A stretch of DNA of 64,000 nucleotides from Stenopsyche tienmushanensis (Eukaryota; Arthropoda; Insecta; Trichoptera; Stenopsychidae): positions 1,612,001-1,676,000 of the forward strand of contig WACJ01000040.1 in the NCBI GenBank assembly GCA_008973525.1, read 5' to 3'. The notes beneath the pieces were generated by a model. The model saw only the letters and a list, made by a program, of their open reading frames with translations. It ran no database searches and was not told where the DNA came from. Below, one piece after another: positions 58,655 to 64,000 of the stretch; within the stretch, counting starts at the first letter, position 1, and each line of letters opens with the position of its first letter. The position numbers and the translations under genes were made by a program.

Positions 58655-58905
58655 TAACGGAAATTGTTAGCTAAAATATGAAGGTGTGTTTGTGTAATAT
58701 ATAATAAAATACGTACATGTAAAGATACAGTCGAAGCGACACGGTGCATGTGCATAGCATGTTGATGATATATTATTATGTGACAGAGACGGAACACTAC
58801 AGACGATTTTTCGTCTCTTTCTGATCATCTACTGTTTGAAGTTTCACCTTTCGTGACGTTCAAGCCAATTTGCCCAATCGTGCCAATAAAAGTTTCGCTT
58901 CAAAA
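58655..58905 (+). repeat. Repeat family N, near-complete copy
   Basis: GTTAACGGAAATTGTTAGCT, GTGTAATATATAATAAAATA and, near the 3' end, TTTCGTGACGTTCAAGCCAA then TTTCGCTTCAAAAAAATA. It matches 57000-57295 in order and spacing. Confidence 0.7.
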
Positions 58906-58909
58906 AAAT

Positions 58910-59540
58910 ATTCTGATATAATAAAGATATGCATTTTTCAGCTCGAGGGAACAAAAGCGTAAGCGAAGGGGAAAAATGATGACAAACCTATATTTCGGTT
59001 TAATTTATATAATGTAAATTTCCCCTGTCTATCCTCAGAAGTGTCGGTGGGGTGATTTAGGGCCTCGAAAGCCTTCAATCAAGATCGGCAGGCAGGAGGG
59101 TCGCACCGAGGGTGAGGGCCGTGGAAGGTCCGGAGGGTCAGATGATCGTAAACGGAAGATTTCATTAAGATAAAACAGTTTCCAGTCATACAACAAGAAC
59201 GCGCTGTCCTGCGGTCATATTCCACAGGAATAGTTTTACGAGCGGGCAATACCACGATGGCGATATTGCGGAGGATGAACGCGCGGCCTGCGAGTCGTTC
59301 GCGGGGATGTATCGTCGTAAATAGCGGTGACTTATGTACGAACCGACGTCAAATTGCACCCAAAAAACGACCCTAAAATTGTTCATTACCTAAAAATGTC
59401 CGAAGCCTCGCCGAGCGTGAGATACGGCCGTCTTCATGCTCTTGTGCTATTACTGGCCGGGCTAGATTGCTTCTTGTTGAACGTCGCTTTATAGACCGTG
59501 CTTGATGGAATTTTTGACTTAATAGCGAAAAGTGCTGCCA
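58910..59540. promoter_or_regulatory. CpG-rich repeat-free island
   Basis: GC content is well above the background between about 59030 and 59500. An ATG frame of 66 codons on the minus strand (59386-59186) shows no domain. Candidate regulatory region or unannotated exon; no decisive splice pair. Confidence 0.25.
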
Positions 59541-59544
59541 TGGG

Positions 59545-61417
59545 GTGAGAAGAAGAAGATTCGGTCCAATTCCAAATTTTATCAAAAAAATCTTACGGAC
59601 CTCAAAGATAGAACAACATTTATACCGCCCAATTTAGGGGTCGACAAACTGAGTCGATTAGACTCCCCTTCAAGAAGAATAATAAAGCATAAATTATTCA
59701 AGAAATCCCTTGATTATCTATTCAAGAAATTACAGACACATTTGGTATTCAACACTCAATTATAATACGACACTTACGCCAATTAAGAATGGCGTTAAAT
59801 CGGAATATGTGGGTGTTTCTCGAATTATCCCTTAAGAATTTATACTGAACATTGACCTCCATTGAATTTAAATGCTTGTCAGACAATTACAACAACGATT
59901 TAGCCACGAATAATAAAAAAATTGACTTAAGAAATACTGAATCCGTCGTAAGTCGCAGAGATGCTGAACGAGTGGAGCCTGTGGTACTGAAGTGATTCAA
60001 CAGAATTTCCAATATTGTCTAAACATTTACAATTAATTAAGATTTTAATTGAGAATACCACTATAAAAACTCACAGTACAAGTACAATGCCATAAATATA
60101 TCGATTATTTAAATAAATGCCCATATTTTGGATGCTATGCCTTGAAAAAGATAAATTAAAATGGACAGGTTGTAAACCAGAAATGTAAAATATGGATGTA
60201 AAGTACCGTCAATTTATATTTATTAAACAATTATTTTGAGTGCCGTTAGTTTAAAACTGTACAGATGTACACATGTCATACGATCCGTAATTCGCAAGTA
60301 TAATTTAGGATACCGGGTTTGGCAGGTAAGGTGCTTTCAGACAATGCAACTTGTCACGAATAATTGAATCGTATGATACAAGAGGAGCTTATGTTATACA
60401 GAGATATCAGATATATTGCCATGTAACATTATTTAATGTAATAACATACAGAAATTCCATTAACGACCAAAAGTTTACGTTGCGAAAAGACGAAAACAGT
60501 CTGTCGATGAAAAAGACATGACAATCCGATCTGCAACGAGTTTCTTGATGGTCACGTGTATTTTTCTAATAGTCATTAATAATTTTTGCATGCACGAAAA
60601 TGGCTTAGGATGCTATATTTTATGCGCAGAAAAATAATGCTTGAATGACGTTTATATACTGTCTGCAATGGATATAAACGACGAGTGCTCATAAAATTGA
60701 CGACGCTCAGACGTAAATTTCAGATTTACCTTCCCAACAGATATTTCTGCATCTGATACGATTGCAATGACATTTCTAAATTGAATAGACTATTAGGTAT
60801 ATGGTGTATTATATATTAAGAGTACTACCTGTGATATCATATAATATATATTCTCCAGTTTATTTGCAATACGTCAATTGCAGACGGTACAACCTTATCC
60901 GACTACGCTTCCGCGGAATAACCTTATCTAGGCTGGATGTTCGGCAAACAAAAAAGGCTCACAGATACACTAACAACTAAGCTACCGAATATAGACAGAA
61001 GAAAAAAATACAAAAAAAGCCTTTATTTACCTACAAAACAATCGTGGAAAGAGCAGCGCTCAATAGGCGGAAAACGGCAAAAAAATAAAGATTTTATTTG
61101 CACGCCCGATTGAAAGAAACAAACAGAACGTATTGGTTTCAGTTACTCCGCGAATTGATTCTCGACGTGTTAAACTCGGATGCGAACAAATAAGACGAGA
61201 TTATATGAAAAAGAACACCCTCCATATATTATATAAAACGATATCGAGTTATCCAATTATTTTTGGCGAACCTAAAAATAATCGCCTCCAGGGAGAATAA
61301 GCACAAAGAAGGCTGATTAAGTAGCTATGAAAATAAACGAGTCCAATAAACGTATTCTAAGAAGCGTTTCGTACATTCATGCCCAGAGTTTTAGCGAAAA
61401 TAACACATTGTTTATTA
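59545..61417. other. Intronic sequence, nothing recognised
   Basis: AT-rich and unique apart from low-complexity runs. Confidence 0.45.
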
Positions 61418-61421
61418 TTAA

Positions 61422-61683
61422 CACATTAACAGCGGGACACTGGAATTCTTGGGTTCGCAAAAGCTGTGCATAAACCGCGGGACGCGAGAAAACTCATTCA
61501 CAAAATTTACTTATTTGCTAGAATTTATCATTCTCGATACAAATAAATGTCAAAGAAGTATCGAATCTTGAAACATGTGCTTCGAATTCGACACGGTGCT
61601 TAAAAAGCTTCGAAAGTTATGCTTATTTAAGTGAGAATTTAAAATAATGACAATTTTGCATAAAATCACCAGCCGAAATTGTG
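61422..61683. mobile_element. Short TTAA-bounded element (262 bp), empty-site reference
   Basis: TTAA (61418-61421) then CACATTAACAGCGGGAC; the right end, read inward on the other strand, is CACAATTTCGGCTGGTG, followed by TTAA (61684-61687). It is the short, uninterrupted relative of 34385-35510. Confidence 0.7.
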
Positions 61684-61801
61684 TTAAACTGAAATGGTTC
61701 AGATAGTGTGATCAATACAACGATGCTTTCAATTGTGTTATGAACACATTTTTTTGTGGAACCAATGCACAATGTTGTGAATAAGCAAAAGCACTCGTGG
61801 G

Positions 61802-62335
61802 TAGGGAATCCAATCCCGAGCCAAAATTTCGATCCCGGGATTTCGAGATTGCATTAGACCATCCCGGGATCTGGAGATCGAAATTTTCAATAGTTTAAAT
61901 AATTACATTGATTCGTATAACACCATCAATGTGATTGATAGAATTCCTTTCTGCTGAGACACGTACTAAAACTCGTAAAATTCCCGATTTCCCGACAAAT
62001 TATTTATTTCCGCCGCTGCAGATGAATATTTATATACTATAATACTTTGATGTGATTCGTAATTGTATTACGGAGGAATACAAAAATTCTGAGCCCCGTA
62101 TCTATTATATTTCATATCGATATTCCCATTATTAGGGTCGAGGTGTAGTAAATACATCACCGGTAGGGATAGGTTAATTTAACAATTTGAAAAAAATATA
62201 TGTACTCTATATATGTATATATAGATTAGACAGTTTAGGCATCGCCTAAGTTCGTCAATTAGTAGTTACGCCACTGTTTTCAAGCGTCTAGATTTCAGCG
62301 GGAATGTCTCGATTTAGCAGCCTTCAATGAATGAA
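61802..62335 (+). mobile_element. hAT-family copy G, right end lost
   Basis: Starts with the exact terminus TAGGGAATCCAATCCCGAG and follows copy C with an internal deletion near 61905 up to GATTTAGCAGCCTTCA, where similarity stops before the right terminal repeat. Confidence 0.88.
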
Positions 62336-62339
62336 GTTG

Positions 62340-62931
62340 GATTGCTTTAAAGCTCATTTAACAATAATATTTTGAATTTATAAGATGCCAATTCGATTTG
62401 TTGTATTTATGATAAATGTATGAGTATTTGCTAATAATGTGGTTTATTTATGCATGATGAGATATAAAAGATATCTATAATTTAGCTATTAGAAGTTAGG
62501 TATAATGGCATTGAAGTCAAAAATAATTTAAAAAATAGCAAGATTAAAAGCTCCTCAGTCACCATAAATACACCCATCGTAAAAGTATTATGTAAAAATA
62601 GTTAAATGTTGAGTTATGGCGTCTTGGATCTCATTAAGTGGATTCATCGCAAATGTATTGCCGATGAAAAATTGACCGTAAAAATATAATTGACATTTTA
62701 AAAGGGGCGGCTGAGCATTACTTCCTCCCCCAGGGTTCTTAAATCTTACTTCGGTTGGACGATGATCTTACAATAAAAGCGAATATATCCGCATGTCCGA
62801 AGAGGGCATTAAACGCTCATCGTAAAACGACTTTATGGATAACGAGGTGAACTCGGGGTCGTTTAATCGGAATCAATCAAAATGGGGTTGTCACTCGAGG
62901 GTGGCGTGAGAATACATAATTAAAAGACTTA
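62340..62931 (-). other. Intron sequence immediately downstream of the dystrophin-like exon
   Basis: Unique sequence between the hAT copy G and the donor at 62932. No further exon recognised. Confidence 0.5.
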
Positions 62932-62932
62932 C

Positions 62933-63099
62933 CCCTAAGCTCTCGTCTAATTTTCTTTTCCAGAGGTCGCTGCGATCGATCAAAGCATTCCATTTATCAC
63001 TGAGCTTATTGACTTCTCTTCGGATCGCCCTTGTCAACTCGCGAGCTTGTTCTTCGGCGCTTCTGTATCCTCGGGAATCACCGTCGACTTCACGGCCGG
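62933..63099 (-). CDS. Dys: Dystrophin-like gene, internal spectrin-repeat exon
   Basis: A 167-bp exon bounded by TTTTTTTACAG|CC (acceptor, phase 1) and GGG|GTAAGT (donor, phase 0). Translation after two bases of a split codon gives GREVDGDSRGYRSAEEQ, ARELTRAIRREVNKLSDKW and NALIDRSDLWKRKLDESLG. This is a helical heptad pattern with the two Trp typical of a spectrin repeat. From memory it lines up with the last rod repeats of vertebrate dystrophin (EEVNTEWEKLNLHSADWQRK), sharing W-x-x-L-x-x-x-S-x-x-W-x-x-K. Dystrophin links cortical actin to the membrane dystroglycan complex in muscle and neurons. Neighbouring exons lie outside the window on both sides. A different spectrin-repeat protein remains possible; exon status is nearly certain, the gene name less so. 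Confidence 0.8.
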
Positions 63100-64000
63100 C
63101 TGTAAAAAAATGGGAAAAGTTAATTGGGAGTGTTTGATAAACTTATATGGATTGACGTTATTTATAAATAGAGACGAAGAAAACCGTATCGAACCAATCA
63201 ATACTTGTTTGAGACAAGTTAGTCGGAAGTTGTGTCGGCCAAGACAAGTTTTCCTTATTGCAAGCAAATGCCAAAATCACGTCCATTACGATAGATAAAC
63301 CCACAAGAAATAGTTTCGATTGACATGAAACAATTAACGGATTCATTCAAATACGATATTTAACATCAATTCAAATAAATACGGCATTAATTGTCAAGTA
63401 CGAAGATTAATTCTTAAAAATATGATAGTAAACGTTGCGGCATAAGGACACATTGTTGTAACGCTTTAGTCCTTTGGCTGCTCTTGTTTACGCCGTTCAA
63501 GTTCACAGTAAATATTTGAGTTGAATTAAGTTGGCAATTCAAACAAACCTACGGAATATTTAGTTAATTTATTCATTGACTTAGTAATAGTCAATTACAT
63601 AACATTGTTTAACTTTCTCGGTGTAATTAAAAAAGTTATCGTTTAGAGCTACCGCAACGATTAAATCCCAATTGCTGCAAAAGGACAATGCGCACAATAT
63701 TTTAACACCTTCGCAAACGGACATCACAACAACAAAATATAAAAACATCGCCGTGAAATTGTATTCGCTCTCGTATGCGTCCCTCAAAATGACTTTTTGA
63801 ATATGATGAAGCTAAATAAGCCACCGTTCGACCCCAAACATATTTTGTGCGCGGTATAAAGACCTTAAATCTATTCTCATCGCTATCTCAGCCCGGATAT
63901 TCCTAAAGGACGCATATTTTTTTTATGAACATGAGACATTTTGTATTCTTAAAATAAAGAAAATAAGCGCAGAGGGAAGTCGTCCGTACAAGCTTGTTTT
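63100..64000 (-). other. Upstream intron of the dystrophin-like gene
   Basis: The polypyrimidine tract and acceptor (63111-63100) are followed upstream by unique AT-rich sequence. No other exon of the gene, no repeat copy and no RNA gene was recognised to the window end. Confidence 0.45.

Noticed and set aside
1..64000. CRISPR array, bacterial operon, prophage or plasmid features
   Set aside because: No short regularly spaced direct repeats, no ribosome-binding-site-led gene clusters; splice sites and insect transposons indicate nuclear animal DNA.

Overview
The window reads as a single stretch of nuclear DNA from an insect (order not determined). It is AT-rich, has almost no long reading frames, carries canonical GT-AG splice sites, and is crowded with DNA transposons of animal type (mariner, Tigger/pogo, hAT, TTAA-targeting). 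It contains no bacterial gene, operon, CRISPR array or rRNA. Many apparent reading frames lack an ATG or are transposon debris and are left out.

Host gene. The best-supported coding sequence is an internal exon on the minus strand at 63099-62933. It encodes the end of a spectrin-type repeat that I recognise as dystrophin-like (the last repeats before the WW/EF/ZZ part). The gene is transcribed from right to left, so about 62 kb of the window is probably one giant intron. Near the far (3') end of that intron are two further candidate minus-strand coding exons: 691-557, which is well formed with an ATG and a consensus donor, and 2286-2158, which is weaker. Both end in phase 0, as the 62933 exon does. 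They would therefore be interchangeable first exons spliced to the same downstream exon, as in the known short dystrophin isoforms made from internal promoters.

Transposon layer. (i) One hAT family with CCCGGGAT-rich ends occurs seven times (1, 7645, 9836-10821 with a perfect 8-bp target duplication, 14782, 26564, 29750, 61802). (ii) One Tigger-like family with TA target sites occurs eight times (3629, 11563, 19988, 34462, 37423, 45901, 51483, 57356). The 45901 copy keeps a piece of Tigger DDE transposase, and a separate Tigger/Jerky transposase relic lies at 54330-53950. (iii) There are three mariners: a nearly intact one at 52502-53786 with one frameshift, and two internally deleted ones at 22874-23697 and 15760-16154. 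(iv) Several short elements are bounded by TTAA (1358, 38077, 61422, 34385-35510). (v) A tRNA-derived SINE with a 12-bp target duplication and a 40-base A tail lies at 40586-40374, next to a perfect 285-bp tandem duplication. (vi) A GC-rich unclassified repeat occurs four times, and there are 3' tails of a non-LTR retrotransposon.

Nesting gives a relative history: hAT inside hAT at 27316-28066, a TTAA element inside a Tigger-like element at 38077-38877, and a Tigger-like element inside a TTAA element at 34462-35044. In the second and third cases sister copies in the window supply the empty site.

Between the repeats are repeat-poor, relatively GC-rich islands (1763-2330, 12160-12790, 21285-22560, 28900-29420, 50275-51250, 56290-56780, 58920-59500). 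These are the most likely places for intronic enhancers or promoters. No protein-level novelty is certain; the most interesting host-side signal is the set of phase-matched candidate alternative first exons.
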